54,836 nucleotides of DNA from Bacteroidetes bacterium OLB11 (GCA_001567165.1 LNFQ01000049.1:1-54836); one strand, 5' to 3'. Positions 11,130-20,381 are shown, numbered from the stretch's first letter. Numbers and translations: made by a program. The notes: generated from the sequence alone by a model not told the origin.

Positions 11130-11337
11130 TTATTTATATACGGGGTCGTACTTGGTGCTTTCAGGAATTTGAACTTTTTCAGTACTTTTTATAAGAGCGT
11201 GTCCATAAGCCATAATTGCAACCAATGCAAAATACAAAAAATCCAAAAAAGCCCAAATAAAACAAGAACTTGGCTTTGCTTGGTTTGTTTAATTCAATAT
11301 CTAATGGATTGTCTATTGGTTCTAATTTGTTTCCCAT
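11130..11337 (-). CDS. Small single-pass membrane protein upstream of the glycosyltransferase (one frame break)
   Basis: A short coding region of about 68 residues, visible only after one frame repair. It starts MGNKLEPIDNPLDIELNKPS, has a strongly hydrophobic segment (FLFYLGFFGFFVFCIGCNYG) near residues 27-46, and ends in a polar tail STEKVQIPESTKYDPVYK. The frame breaks in a run of five A at about 11188-11193, where four would join the two halves; the join is supported by the coherent tail ending in a stop only 11 bp before the glycosyltransferase start. A perfect -7 box (TATATTTG) sits 27 bp upstream of the ATG, which makes this the first gene of a two-gene operon. I do not recognise the family; function unknown. 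Confidence 0.55.
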
Positions 11338-11363
11338 GTAAAGAATCTTTTTTGTTCGTGGAG

Positions 11364-11371
11364 CAAATATA
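11364..11371 (-). promoter_or_regulatory. Bacteroidota -7 promoter box (TATATTTG)
   Basis: An exact match to the TAnnTTTG -7 element recognised by the Bacteroidota primary sigma factor, read on the minus strand. It lies 27 bp upstream of the small membrane protein ATG and would drive the small-protein/glycosyltransferase pair. The -33 element is not clear. Confidence 0.5.
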
Positions 11372-11496
11372 AATGAATAAAATTACTTTTTATAACTTTT
11401 TTAATTCCATTATTTTTTAATGTTTATAAAAAGTTAATGAACATTAAAAAAATGTGTATAAATTAAATTAAATGTGTATAATTGTAAAAAAATTGT

Positions 11497-11889
11497 ATGA
11501 ATCAGAAAATAACAACCTCACTCCTTATCGCTTTTTTAATGATTAGTGTATCGTCTTGTAATAATTATACAAGCATGACGCAAGCTACTAAAATTAGTCA
11601 ACTGAAAGGGAATCCTTTTATGTATAATGTATCAAAATCGGTTATTTCCAATTTGAAACAACATGCAAAATCAAGCGGATTAGATGTAAGCAACTTAACC
11701 TTATTAACGCCAGTTTCTTCAATATTTACTACCGATAATCAACTAGGTGGATTTAAAGAAATGTTGATGAAAAACTATCATATTCCTACATTGAAAATGA
11801 ATAAAGGTTTTTCTTCAATTGTGACTATCAAAGATTTGATCAGATTTATTGCAACTAACGGGAGAGGATTTAATTTTTATAGTAATTAG
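11497..11889 (+). CDS. Hypothetical lipoprotein, 130 residues
   Basis: The N-terminus MNQKITTSLLIAFLMISVSSCNN is a lipoprotein signal with a lipobox ending in Cys at residue 21, so the mature protein is probably membrane-anchored. The remaining ~110 residues are polar, with a stretch KSVISNLKQHAKSSGLDVSN and a hydrophobic segment SSIVTIKDLIRFIATNG near the end. The region around LTLLTPVSSIFTTDN may be a fold core. I do not recognise the family. The gene stands alone between the divergent glycosyltransferase operon and the two tRNA genes, and a strong shared hairpin terminator follows it. Confidence 0.65.
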   Translation: MNQKITTSLLIAFLMISVSSCNNYTSMTQATKISQLKGNPFMYNVSKSVISNLKQHAKSSGLDVSNLTLLTPVSSIFTTDNQLGGFKEMLMKNYHIPTLKMNKGFSSIVTIKDLIRFIATNGRGFNFYSN

Positions 11890-12040
11890 ATAATTTCATT
11901 ATCGGACAATCACTTGTTATGAATCAGCATTAGCCTTTCTATTTCTGATTAGAAGGTGATGATACTATGAGATAATGCTTATTGTAGAAATGGGTATTAT
12001 GGATTCCAATGGAAAAAAATAGCCAATCATAATAATCAAA

Positions 12041-12073
12041 AAAAAAAGCGTTTCATATTGAAACGCTTTTTTT
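12041..12073. terminator. Bidirectional intrinsic terminator
   Basis: The stem GCGTTTCA/TGAAACGC with a short AT loop is flanked by an A-run on the left and a T-run on the right, so it works in both directions. It separates the lipoprotein gene (plus strand) from the tRNA-Leu gene (minus strand), whose 3' end is 1 bp away. Confidence 0.85.
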
Positions 12074-12074
12074 G

Positions 12075-12160
12075 TACCTCAGGCGGGACTTGAACCCGCA
12101 CGGACATTGCTGCCCACAGGATTTTAAGTCCTGCGTGTCTACCAATTCCACCACCAAGGT
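12075..12160 (-). tRNA. tRNA-Leu (anticodon TAA)
   Basis: An 86-nt class II tRNA with a long variable arm. The acceptor stem pairs ACCTTGG with CTGAGGT (two G-T wobbles), and the discriminator base is A. The D-arm shows TGGTGGAATTGGTAGACAC, typical of bacterial tRNA-Leu. The anticodon loop is CTTAAAA with anticodon TAA (reads UUA). The T-arm is GCGGG-TTCAAGT-CCCGC. CCA is not encoded. tRNA-Gly lies 38 bp upstream on the same strand, so the two are probably cotranscribed. Confidence 0.95.
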
Positions 12161-12198
12161 ATCATTCTTTAAAATATCAAATTGATATTTCTAAATGG

Positions 12199-12271
12199 AG
12201 CGGAAGACCGGGCTCGAACCGGCCACCCCAACCTTGGCAAGGTTGTGCTCTACCAAATGAGCTACTTCCGC
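12199..12271 (-). tRNA. tRNA-Gly (anticodon GCC)
   Basis: A 73-nt cloverleaf. Acceptor stem GCGGAAG pairs with CTTCCGC, and the discriminator is T. The D-arm contains AGCTCATTTGGTAGAGC. The anticodon stem-loop is CAACC-TTGCCAA-GGTTG with anticodon GCC. The T-arm is GCCGG-TTCGAGC-CCGGT with one wobble pair. CCA is not encoded. A TATATTTG box 33 bp upstream probably starts the tRNA-Gly/tRNA-Leu transcript. Confidence 0.96.
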
Positions 12272-12304
12272 ATGATGTTTATATAAAGAACTATTTAAGG
12301 AGTG

Positions 12305-12312
12305 CAAATATA
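12305..12312 (-). promoter_or_regulatory. -7 promoter box (TATATTTG) for the tRNA pair
   Basis: An exact TAnnTTTG match on the minus strand, 33 bp upstream of the tRNA-Gly 5' end. That is a plausible distance for a short leader removed by RNase P. Confidence 0.5.
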
Positions 12313-12351
12313 TAAGTAAAATTGTAATTTCCAAAAACTGAAATTATTTTT

Positions 12352-13191
12352 TTATTGATTCCAAAATTTTACTCCTCCAAGCTTGACTTTGATAGCATTG
12401 TAAATTTTTATTTTTCGAAAATCAGTATCATACTTAAATAGAAAAGCCACTAAATACAAATTTTCTTTTACATAAGCCTGAATATCCATACTTTTTAGTT
12501 GCACTTTTGTTATGGAGCTATCTTCAATTGCAGAGAGGTCAATTTTTTCTCCACTTAATGGATATAATGATTCCACTAATACTTGTTCATGTTTAAAGGA
12601 ATTTCCACTTGGTACGCCTACCTGAAATATCGATTGGATACTGTCTTGCACAAGGTAGCATCCTAATCTCGTATCTTCCAAAATGGCCGAAGGAGTAGCA
12701 ATGTATAAAGATGCAGAAGCAATTTGTTGTTCGTTGATTGAAGATTCAATTGCCAAGCTCATAGGAGGTGTTTGAGCGTAAGCTCTTGAAATGGCTAAAT
12801 CCCAATTGATAGGAAAAAGAAAAGTGAAATTATCTTGATTGTAGATTGTGTTTTTCCCGATTAAACGATTGGATGCTGCAATTGGAATGGTAGAAATTCC
12901 ACCGAGTAAATCAATCAATTCGTTGGTGGCAGGGGTTTCTAGCCAATCCAATTTATGAAAGTTGACATTGATTAACTGTGGATATTTTACTTTTAATGAT
13001 TCGACTAAAAAATAATTTGAGAATGAAAGTTCAGATGATTCACTCACGATATTTTCCAATAAAACTTGTTGAGTAAGATGTTTTGGAAATACATTGAATG
13101 GATTTTTTTCAATCGTAAAATCGTCTTTATCCTTTTTGCAAGAACTGATAAATGCGACAAGAATCAAAATGAAGGTTACCCTTTGAAACAT
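12352..13191 (-). CDS. Omp28-like outer-membrane lipoprotein (cysteine motif absent)
   Basis: From the ATG at 13191 the protein starts MFQRVTFILILVAFISSCKK, a lipoprotein signal with the lipobox Cys near residue 17. An upstream in-frame TTG would place nine extra residues before the signal and is less likely. The first domain (KHLTQQVLLENIV..., ...VNFHKLDWLETPATNELIDLLGG) follows the thioredoxin-like layout of the Omp28 family, in which VLLE is normally followed by a C-x-x-C pair. Here that segment reads SESSELSFSNYF with no cysteine, so any redox role seems lost. The C-terminal ~140 residues look like the beta-rich accessory domain. The relationship is remote and rests on pattern only. The ABC-F gene diverges from this one 69 bp away. 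Confidence 0.5.
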   Translation of the reverse strand: MFQRVTFILILVAFISSCKKDKDDFTIEKNPFNVFPKHLTQQVLLENIVSESSELSFSNYFLVESLKVKYPQLINVNFHKLDWLETPATNELIDLLGGISTIPIAASNRLIGKNTIYNQDNFTFLFPINWDLAISRAYAQTPPMSLAIESSINEQQIASASLYIATPSAILEDTRLGCYLVQDSIQSIFQVGVPSGNSFKHEQVLVESLYPLSGEKIDLSAIEDSSITKVQLKSMDIQAYVKENLYLVAFLFKYDTDFRKIKIYNAIKVKLGGVKFWNQ

Positions 13192-13260
13192 GATTTGTAA
13201 AAATAGTTCAAAAAACAATAAAACTAAATTAAAAAGCTACATTTTTGCATTTTATACAAT

Positions 13261-15159
13261 ATGTTATTATCGCTGAATAATATTACGTTTGAGTTTGGGG
13301 AAAGAACTCTTTTTTCAAATGCTTCTTGGCATATATATCCTGGAGAACGAATTGGCCTGGTAGGACAAAATGGTGCAGGGAAATCAACTTTATTGAAAGT
13401 GTTAACCGGTGAATATACCGTGTCGGAAGGACAGTTGAGCAGAAGCAAAGATTTATCTATTGGGTATTTTCATCAAGATTTGCAAGTGATTGATTTGGGT
13501 GAAGATATTTTGCATGTTGCGATGGCGGCTTACGAAAAGGCTTTAAAATTGGATGTTGAAATCAAAGAATTAGAAAATGAGTTGCACGAAAAAAGTGATG
13601 AAAAATCGTTAGAATATTTAGCGGATTTGTATCATCAGTTTGACTTAGCAGGTGGTTATGAAATGGAATACAAAGCAGCTGAAGTGCTGGAGGGGCTTGG
13701 ATTTAAGACAAGTGATTTGTCAAGGCCATTTAAAGAATTTTCAGGAGGATGGAGAATGAGGGTTTTGTTGGCTCAAATGATTTTGCAACAACCATCCATT
13801 TTATTATTAGATGAGCCCACTAACCACTTGGATTTACCTTCGATTGAATGGATAGAACGATATTTAGAAAGCTATCAGGGAGCGGTTATTATTGTTTCGC
13901 ATGACCGTTATTTTTTAGATAAAATGGTTGATAAAATTGTTGAAATTGCACAACAAACATTGAATCATTATTCCGGAAATTATTCATTTTATGAAAAAGA
14001 AAAAGAAATTAGAAATGAATTTCAATTAAGAGAATATGAAAATCAACAAGAGTTTATACAGCAACAGGAGCGGTTTGTAGAACGATTCAAAGCAAAAGCT
14101 ACGAAAGCAAAACAAGCACAAAGTATTGTCAAAAAATTAGACCGATTAGAACGAATAGAGGCTCCAATTCAAGAAAACAAAAAAATCAATTTTCGATTTC
14201 AGTTGAGCATTCAACCCGGTAAAGTGATTTCTACATTTCATCAAGTTTCAAAAAAATATGGTGAAATTGAAATACTTAACCAAGCCAATGCTGAAATTTT
14301 GAGAGGCGATAAAATTGCATTGATTGGAGCAAATGGAAAAGGGAAATCTACTGTGCTGCGATTGATTGCCGGAATAGAAAACGCAGTCGGAGAAATTGTT
14401 TTAGGACATAATGTAGAAGTCGCTTTTTATGCACAACACCAAGTGGATGCACTCGATATGCAGCAAGATATTTTAGGTGAACTTATGCAAAGTGGTAGTG
14501 GGAAAACAGAGTTGGAATTGAGAGAATTATTAGGTTGCTTTCTTTTTAAAGGAGATGATGTTTTTAAAAAAATCAGAGTACTTTCCGGGGGAGAAAAAGC
14601 AAGAGTAGCTTTAGCAAAAACAATCATTGGGAAGTCAAATTTCTTATTACTTGATGAGCCGACAAACCACTTAGATATGAGCTCTGTCAATATGTTGATT
14701 CAGGCTTTGAATTATTATGGGGGTACTTATATTTTAGTTTCACACGATCGTTTTTTTATTCAACAAACAGCAAACAAAATTTGGGAAATAGAAGATGGAT
14801 TGATTCATTTTTTTGATGGTAATTATGCAGAGTGGGAGATATTTAAGAAAAAGAAAAAAGAGAATGAACAGAAAACAACAAGTCCTATCATTGAAGAACC
14901 AAAACCTGCAGCAGAAGCTGCTCAGACAATAAATCCTCAAAAAGCAAAAAACAAAGAAGAGAAAAAACTTAGAAGCCGATTTAATAAATTAGAAGAAGAA
15001 TTAAATCATTTGAATCTTGAAAAATCAAAATTGGAAATTGCATTATCTTCGGCTGATGTGTATGCGGATAAAGTGAAGTTTCAAACAACAGAATCCTCCT
15101 ATCATATCATCAATTTGGAAATCGAAAAACGAGCTAGTGAATACGAACAAAATTTTTGA
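13261..15159 (+). CDS. ABC-F family ATPase (Uup/EttA-like ribosome-associated)
   Basis: A soluble protein of 632 residues with two ABC ATPase domains and no membrane segment, the ABC-F architecture. Members bind the ribosomal E site and modulate translation; some protect against antibiotics. Domain 1 has Walker A GQNGAGKST near residue 38, signature FSGGWRMRV near 162 and Walker B ILLLDEPTNHLD near 180. The interdomain linker (ABC-tran extension, residues ~240-320) is charged and helical. Domain 2 has GANGKGKST near 358, LSGGEKARV near 443 and LLLDEPTNHLD near 462. A C-terminal Lys/Glu-rich coiled coil (residues ~535-632) resembles the tail of Uup-type proteins. Which subfamily it belongs to cannot be settled by eye. 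Confidence 0.92.
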   Translation: MLLSLNNITFEFGERTLFSNASWHIYPGERIGLVGQNGAGKSTLLKVLTGEYTVSEGQLSRSKDLSIGYFHQDLQVIDLGEDILHVAMAAYEKALKLDVEIKELENELHEKSDEKSLEYLADLYHQFDLAGGYEMEYKAAEVLEGLGFKTSDLSRPFKEFSGGWRMRVLLAQMILQQPSILLLDEPTNHLDLPSIEWIERYLESYQGAVIIVSHDRYFLDKMVDKIVEIAQQTLNHYSGNYSFYEKEKEIRNEFQLREYENQQEFIQQQERFVERFKAKATKAKQAQSIVKKLDRLERIEAPIQENKKINFRFQLSIQPGKVISTFHQVSKKYGEIEILNQANAEILRGDKIALIGANGKGKSTVLRLIAGIENAVGEIVLGHNVEVAFYAQHQVDALDMQQDILGELMQSGSGKTELELRELLGCFLFKGDDVFKKIRVLSGGEKARVALAKTIIGKSNFLLLDEPTNHLDMSSVNMLIQALNYYGGTYILVSHDRFFIQQTANKIWEIEDGLIHFFDGNYAEWEIFKKKKKENEQKTTSPIIEEPKPAAEAAQTINPQKAKNKEEKKLRSRFNKLEEELNHLNLEKSKLEIALSSADVYADKVKFQTTESSYHIINLEIEKRASEYEQNF

Positions 15160-15219
15160 ACAATTAATGAATCTTGAACTATAAAAAATATACTTTCAAA
15201 ATTTTTAATAATTTATTTT

Positions 15220-17380
15220 ATGAAAAAAATCATTTTCCTTTTTATCCTTTTTTCTAATACTGTTTTCGCACAAAAGAAAAACTTCTCAATGCAAGAAGCA
15301 GTCAATGGTTTGGCTACGAACTTAGCCGTGAAAAATTTAAGTCAATTAAGCTGGACAGGCTCTTCGGAATATTATGTGCAGGTGGTGGCGAATGATTCCG
15401 AAAATGTTATTATTGCCTATTCACCGCAAACATTTGAATCAGAGGTAATCACTTCTTTGGAAAAATTAAATAATGAATTAAAAGCAAAGCAAATACAAGA
15501 ACTGAAAAGGTTCCCTCCATTAAAATGGATTAATCATACTCAGTTTTATTTTTTTCATGAAAATAAGTATATTCAATTTAATGCAGAAGCTAAAAATGTT
15601 TCAAATATTGAAGTCCTTTTAGATTTGCCTAAAGATGCCGAGAATGTAAATTTTAATGTAGAAACACAATCTGCAATTTACACACAAGATTATAATTTGT
15701 ATTACAAACAAGGTTTGAAATTGCCAATCCAAATTACACAAGATGGAGCTAAAAATATTCTGTACGGGACCTCAGTTCACCGTGATGAATTTGGAATAAG
15801 TGGAGGGCTTTTTTGGTCACCAGATAATAATAATATCGCCTTCTATCGAATGGATCAAACGATGGTAGAAGACTATCCTGTAGTGAATTGGAGTAATGTG
15901 CCTGCTACTGTCAATATGGTTAAATATCCCTTTGCAGGTCGCACTTCTCATCAAGTGAAATTGGGTGTTTATCATTTTCAAACTCAAAAAACAATCTATC
16001 TCAATACTGGTGAACCAATGGATCAATATTTAACTTGTGTTTCTTGGAGCCCTGATTCTAAATCAATTTATGTTGCTGTATTGAATAGAGAACAAAATTT
16101 TTTAAAACTCAATCAATATGATGCAACCACCGGCGAATTGATTAAAACTCTTTTTGAAGAAAAAAATGATAAATATGTGGAGCCTCAACATGAGCTATAT
16201 TTTATGAAAAGCAATCCATCGGAGTTTGTTTGGTGGAGCCAACGAGATGGATATATGCACTTATATTTATATAAAAATGATGGAACTCTCGTTCGGCAAC
16301 TTACAAAAGGAAATTGGGTGGTGAATGAAATTCTAGGTTATAATAAATCAACCAATGAACTCTTTTTTACATCTTCAATAGATAACCCTTTGCAAAAAAA
16401 TGTGTATGCTGTTTCTTTGAACTCAAGCAATATCCGCACGATTACTAAAACGAAAGCAACTCACACAGCCAATCTTAGTCCTGATGGAAACTACTTAATT
16501 GATATTTATTCCAACAGCAATACCCCTCGAAATATTGAGATTATTAATACAATTTCTTTAGACGAAAAAAGAATTTTTACTGCGTCAAATCCTTTAGCAG
16601 ACTACAATACAGCAAAAGTTGTCCCGGTTACGCTCTATGCTGATGATAGCACTATTTTATATGGGAAATTGATGTTGCCTTCAGACTTTGATTCATCCAA
16701 AAAATATCCCACCATTGTTTATTTATACAATGGGCCTCATTTTCAACTTGTCAGAGATGTTTTTCCAAGTAGCCAAAACCTTTGGTACGACTACATGACA
16801 CAGCATGGATATATCGTATTTAATATGGACGGAAGAGGTAGCAGTAATAGAGGGTTTGCATTTGAAAGTATTATTCATAGACAGCTTGGAACAGTTGAAA
16901 TGCAAGACCAATTAAAAGGTGTTCAATATCTAAAATCGCTCCCTTACGTTGATAGCCAAAATATGGGGATTCATGGGTGGAGCTATGGTGGTTTTATGAC
17001 GACTTCGTTTATGCTTCGTAATCCCGATGTATTCAAATGTGGCGTAGCTGGTGGACCTGTATTGGATTGGTCAATGTACGAAATTATGTATGGTGAAAGA
17101 TATATGGATACTCCAAAAGAAAATCCGAAAGGATATGAAGAAAATGGATTGTTTGATAAAATCAATCGATTAAAAGGAAATTTACTTTTAATTCACGGAA
17201 CCGACGATGATGTAGTGGTGTGGCAACATTCAATCAAAAATGCTCAAAAGTGCAGTGGACAATAATATCCAAATAGATTATTTTGCTTATCCAGGACACC
17301 CTCACAATGTGAGAGGAAAAGATCGCATTCATTTAATGCATAATATTACTAATTATTTTGATGAACATTTGAAAAAATAA
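15220..17380 (+). CDS. S9 family prolyl oligopeptidase / dipeptidyl peptidase IV-like (one frame break)
   Basis: A secreted or periplasmic serine peptidase, about 719 residues after repair, expected to release N-terminal X-Pro or X-Ala dipeptides. A signal peptide (MKKIIFLFILFSNTVFA) opens the protein. The DPP IV beta-propeller fills roughly residues 40-460, and the alpha/beta hydrolase domain follows. The catalytic triad is Ser in GWSYGGF near 587, Asp in HGTDDDVV near 662 and His in YPGHPHNV near 694. A run of four A at 17246-17249 breaks the frame just before the His-containing tail; three A restores SAVDNNIQIDYFAYPGHPHN. Taken literally the sequence would lose the catalytic His. It lies 60 bp after the ABC-F gene, probably with its own promoter. 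Confidence 0.88.
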
Positions 17381-17536
17381 TGACAAAAAAGAGAGCCTCC
17401 ATTTTCTTTTTTTATCCTAGAAAAAATAAAAATTGATAACTAAGAAAGATAGTTAAAAATAAATTGAGTCTTTATGATTTGTATCATAAAATAATGGTTT
17501 TTGAGCCTATTATCTTTACATCAAAATCTATAAAAC

Positions 17537-18096
17537 ATGAAAAGAATATTTTTAACATTCATCACATTCTTGTTTCTATTTTCTTGCAACAACAATGAAT
17601 CATCACAAACCTCATCAGCCGACCAATCTTCAGCAAATGCAAGTAGCGAAAGTAGCGTAGGTCAATCAGGTGTCAAAGACGATGTCTCAAATCCAAACAT
17701 CGTACAAGTAGCTTCCAAAAGTCCAGACCACAGCACATTGGTCAAAGCAGTTCAAGCCGCAGGATTAGTCGATGCACTGAGCAACGCAGGTCCTTTCACT
17801 GTATTTGCACCCACCAACTCCGCTTTTGATAAATTACCAAAAGGAACTTTGGAAGATTTATTGAAACCAGAAAAGAAAGACGAATTAGAAAACATTTTGG
17901 GTTATCACACTTATGTAGGTGTGCTTGATGGCGTATTACTTCAAGATGGAACAGAATACGACATGGTTTTGGTGGGAAAGTGAAAATTACTAAAAGCGAT
18001 GGCAAAAATTACGTCAATGGAAGTGAAATTGTTGGTACAATCAAAACTTCAAATGGAGTGATTCATGTGATAAATGACGTGTTACTTCCAAAATAA
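17537..18096 (+). CDS. Fasciclin-domain lipoprotein (one frame break)
   Basis: A surface or periplasmic lipoprotein of about 186 residues with one FAS1 (beta-Ig-H3/fasciclin) domain, a fold used in adhesion. The signal ends in the lipobox FLFSCNN. A low-complexity Ser/Gln/Ala linker follows, then the FAS1 H1 box [14 protein letters not shown] near residue 92 and an H2 region ILGYHTYVG near 120. A run of four T at 17967-17970 stops the frame early; five T would give [15 protein letters not shown] and continue to the diagnostic end [13 protein letters not shown]. The gene is followed by a strong terminator, so it appears monocistronic. Ligand unknown. Confidence 0.85.
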
Positions 18097-18133
18097 AAAG
18101 TAGGATTCGATTTTTCATTTTGTTTTTAATTGT

Positions 18134-18167
18134 AATAGGGGCTATTTCTATAGTCCCTATTTTTTTT
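18134..18167 (+). terminator. Intrinsic terminator after the fasciclin gene
   Basis: The stem AATAGGGGCTAT/ATAGTCCCTATT (12 bp with one G-T pair) around a TTCT loop is followed by a run of T. It lies 38 bp downstream of the fasciclin stop codon. Confidence 0.85.
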
Positions 18168-18363
18168 AAATGATGATTTTAGTAGCCATTTAGGTAGAAA
18201 ATTGAATGAGTAATTTGGGTTGAAAAATATTAGAGATGCAGGAATGGAATATTCAAAGAGTAGAATACCATTCAAAATACTAGAAATTCATATAAATAAG
18301 GGGATTTATTTTAGTTTTTAATAAAATACAAAACATTTTTAAAAATATTATCAAAGAATTTAT
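18168..18363. other. Intergenic stretch without recognisable content
   Basis: AT-rich sequence between the fasciclin terminator and the promoter of the TPR-ribH run. I see no open frame with coding character, no tRNA and no repeat in it. Confidence 0.6.
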
Positions 18364-18371
18364 TAGTTTTG
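18364..18371 (+). promoter_or_regulatory. -7 promoter box (TAGTTTTG) for the TPR-ribH operon
   Basis: An exact TAnnTTTG match 32 bp upstream of the TPR protein ATG. It is the best promoter candidate for the five-gene run that follows. No clear TTG is present at the -33 distance. Confidence 0.5.
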
Positions 18372-18403
18372 CAACCTTTTAAAACTCAATTGATAATTCT
18401 AAA

Positions 18404-19117
18404 ATGGCAAAAAGAGATTTATATACTGCTTCCCGCAAAACAACCCAACAATCAATCGTTGATAATGAACCTACATCAGAACAAAGACTGAAATGGTTTG
18501 AAAATTGGTATCATTCAAAAAGTAAATTAATAAATAATATCCTAATTGGAGTATTAGCTGTGGTGGCAGGCTTTTTTGCTTATAATAAATTTTTTAAAGA
18601 ACCAAAAATTGATAAATCAAATGACGCTATTTTTAGAGCACAAACTTATTTTGGTATGGACTCTCTCAATTGGGCTTTAAATGGTGATGGTGCTAATCCT
18701 GGTTTTCTTACAATTATCAGTAAATATAGTGGAACCCCAGCTGCGAATCTTGCAGAATATTATGCAGGAATTTCATATTTAAAACTTGGAGATTTTGCTA
18801 AAGCAGAAAGTCATTTGAAAAAATTTGATGGTAAAGGTACAATGGTTTCCCTCGTTGCAAAAGGAGCTTTGGGAGATGCCTACATGGAATTAAACAAACC
18901 AGATGATGCAATCAAAGCATATCAAGAAGCATCCAGTGATTTAAATAATGTATTGCTAAGCCCAATTTATATCGAAAGAAAAGCAATTGCTTACGAAATG
19001 AAAAATAACAAAGACGAAGCCATAAAAGCTTATAAATTGATTATTGATGAATATCCATCAAGTCCACAAGCTGCTTCAAGCCATAAAAGCTTAGCAAGGC
19101 TCGGCGTATTTAACTAA
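18404..19117 (+). CDS. Membrane-anchored tetratricopeptide repeat protein (YfgM-like)
   Basis: A 237-residue protein with a ~45-residue cytoplasmic N-terminus, one membrane segment (NNILIGVLAVVAGFFAYNKFF, cut: residues ~45-65) and a C-terminal TPR domain outside the cytoplasm. TPR units are seen in AEYYAGISYLKLGDFAKAESHL, VAKGALGDAYMELNKPDDAI and IERKAIAYEMKNNKDEAIKAY. This resembles YfgM/ancillary SecYEG-type TPR proteins. The stop is 4 bp before the ribH start, so the two are translationally close, an arrangement I associate with Bacteroidota. Its partner is not known from the sequence. Confidence 0.8.
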   Translation: MAKRDLYTASRKTTQQSIVDNEPTSEQRLKWFENWYHSKSKLINNILIGVLAVVAGFFAYNKFFKEPKIDKSNDAIFRAQTYFGMDSLNWALNGDGANPGFLTIISKYSGTPAANLAEYYAGISYLKLGDFAKAESHLKKFDGKGTMVSLVAKGALGDAYMELNKPDDAIKAYQEASSDLNNVLLSPIYIERKAIAYEMKNNKDEAIKAYKLIIDEYPSSPQAASSHKSLARLGVFN

Positions 19118-19121
19118 GGAA

Positions 19122-19604
19122 ATGAGCTCAAATATTGAACAAAATACTTTACTCACTATCGACAACTTGCAAATATCCAAATCGCAAGTTGTTGTTGTTT
19201 ATACCGAATGGAATGAATCTATCGTTCAGGAATTAAAGAATGGAGTTTACGATGTGATGACTCAACATCCCGAAGTAGAATTACAAGAAATTGCAGTGCC
19301 CGGCTGTATCGAAATTCCATTTGCAGTACAACAAATTTATAAAAAATCAAAACCCGATGCATTTATCGCATTGGGATGTGTGATTAAAGGAGAAACACCC
19401 CATTTCGACTATGTGTGCCAGTCTATCACACAAGGAATTACTCATTTGAACACACAACAAAGTTCACCGATAGTTTTTGGTGTGTTGACAGTTAACAATT
19501 TACAGCAAGCAATCGATCGAATAGGAGGAAAAGACGGTCATAAGGGGCAAGAAGCTGCCATCACAGCTTTGAAGATGTTACATCTCAAACAAAATATTAT
19601 TTAG
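19122..19604 (+). CDS. ribH: 6,7-dimethyl-8-ribityllumazine synthase
   Basis: Lumazine synthase condenses 5-amino-6-ribitylaminouracil with 3,4-dihydroxy-2-butanone 4-phosphate, the penultimate step of riboflavin synthesis, in a cytoplasmic icosahedral or pentameric shell. The 160-residue length fits. The substrate-binding aromatic is Trp in YTEWNE near residue 32. The PGxxEIP motif reads PGCIEIPFAV near 65. The ALGCVIKGETPHFDYVC segment carries the catalytic His near 94. The phosphate-binding Arg is in IDRIGGKDGHKGQEAA near 137. It begins 4 bp after the TPR gene. Other riboflavin genes are not in the window. No FMN riboswitch is visible upstream of the operon. Confidence 0.96.
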   Translation: MSSNIEQNTLLTIDNLQISKSQVVVVYTEWNESIVQELKNGVYDVMTQHPEVELQEIAVPGCIEIPFAVQQIYKKSKPDAFIALGCVIKGETPHFDYVCQSITQGITHLNTQQSSPIVFGVLTVNNLQQAIDRIGGKDGHKGQEAAITALKMLHLKQNII

Positions 19605-19649
19605 AACTGAGATAATTTTTTTTATACATTTGCTGAATATCTAAGTAAA

Positions 19650-20369
19650 ATGAATGTACAACTATTTATTCCATGCTTTATTGATCAGCTTTACCCTGAT
19701 GTGGGCATGAATACCGTAAAAATATTAGAAAAACTTGGCTGTAATGTTAGTTATAATCCTCAGCAAACTTGCTGTGGTCAACCTGCTTATAATGCAGGAT
19801 ATATGAATGAAGCACGTGCTGTAAGCGAAAAATTTATCGAAGACTTTACAGGCGACGATTATATCGTTGCTCCTAGTGGTTCTTGTGTAGGGTATGTGCG
19901 AGAAAGCTTTGCAAGTATTTTTGAAAATTCAATCTACCTACAAGAAGCAAATAAAGTGAGCAAAAGAAGTTACGAATTATCCGAATTTTTAATTGATATT
20001 TTAAAAGTGGAAGATATCGGCTCAACATTTAATGCGAAAGTGACCTATCATGATTCGTGTGGTGCATTGAGAGAATGTGGGATAAAATCAGGACCTAGAA
20101 AATTGCTATCAAAAGTAAAAGGATTGGAATTAATCGAAATGAAAGAAAGTGAAACCTGTTGCGGGTTTGGTGGGACTTTTGCCGTGAAATATGAACCAAT
20201 ATCCATCGGCATGGCACAAACAAAAGTGAAAAGTGCTTTGGAAACAGGAGCTGAATATATTGTATCAACTGATATTTCTTGTTTGATGCATATCGAAGGC
20301 TATATTAAAAATCAAAATGTCAATTTAAAAATCGCTCACTTAGCTGACATTCTAAGCCACGGTATTTAA
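19650..20369 (+). CDS. LutA/GlpC-like (Fe-S)-binding CCG-domain protein
   Basis: A cytoplasmic protein of 239 residues with two cysteine-rich CCG domains. Domain 1 shows FIPCFIDQLYPDVG and QQTCCGQPAYNAGY. Domain 2 shows YHDSCGALRECG and ESETCCGFGGTFAVKY. In the lactate-utilisation complex (LutABC) this type of subunit binds an iron-sulfur cluster and takes part in L-lactate oxidation. Related CCG subunits serve heterodisulfide reductase and glycolate oxidase. Here no LutB or LutC homologue is adjacent: the neighbours are ribH (45 bp upstream) and the NamZ-like gene (12 bp downstream). It may therefore work with subunits elsewhere. The family is secure, the exact role is not. Confidence 0.85.
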   Translation: MNVQLFIPCFIDQLYPDVGMNTVKILEKLGCNVSYNPQQTCCGQPAYNAGYMNEARAVSEKFIEDFTGDDYIVAPSGSCVGYVRESFASIFENSIYLQEANKVSKRSYELSEFLIDILKVEDIGSTFNAKVTYHDSCGALRECGIKSGPRKLLSKVKGLELIEMKESETCCGFGGTFAVKYEPISIGMAQTKVKSALETGAEYIVSTDISCLMHIEGYIKNQNVNLKIAHLADILSHGI

Positions 20370-20381
20370 CGAATTAAAAAT

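Noticed and set aside
13224..13448. Antisense open frame opposite the ABC-F N-terminus
   Set aside because: It mirrors the conserved Walker A coding region; long antisense frames opposite ABC ATPases are common by-products, with no start context or family.
18372..19121. FMN riboswitch ahead of ribH
   Set aside because: The leader is only about 32 bases before the TPR gene, and the ribH gap is 4 bp, far too short for an RFN element.
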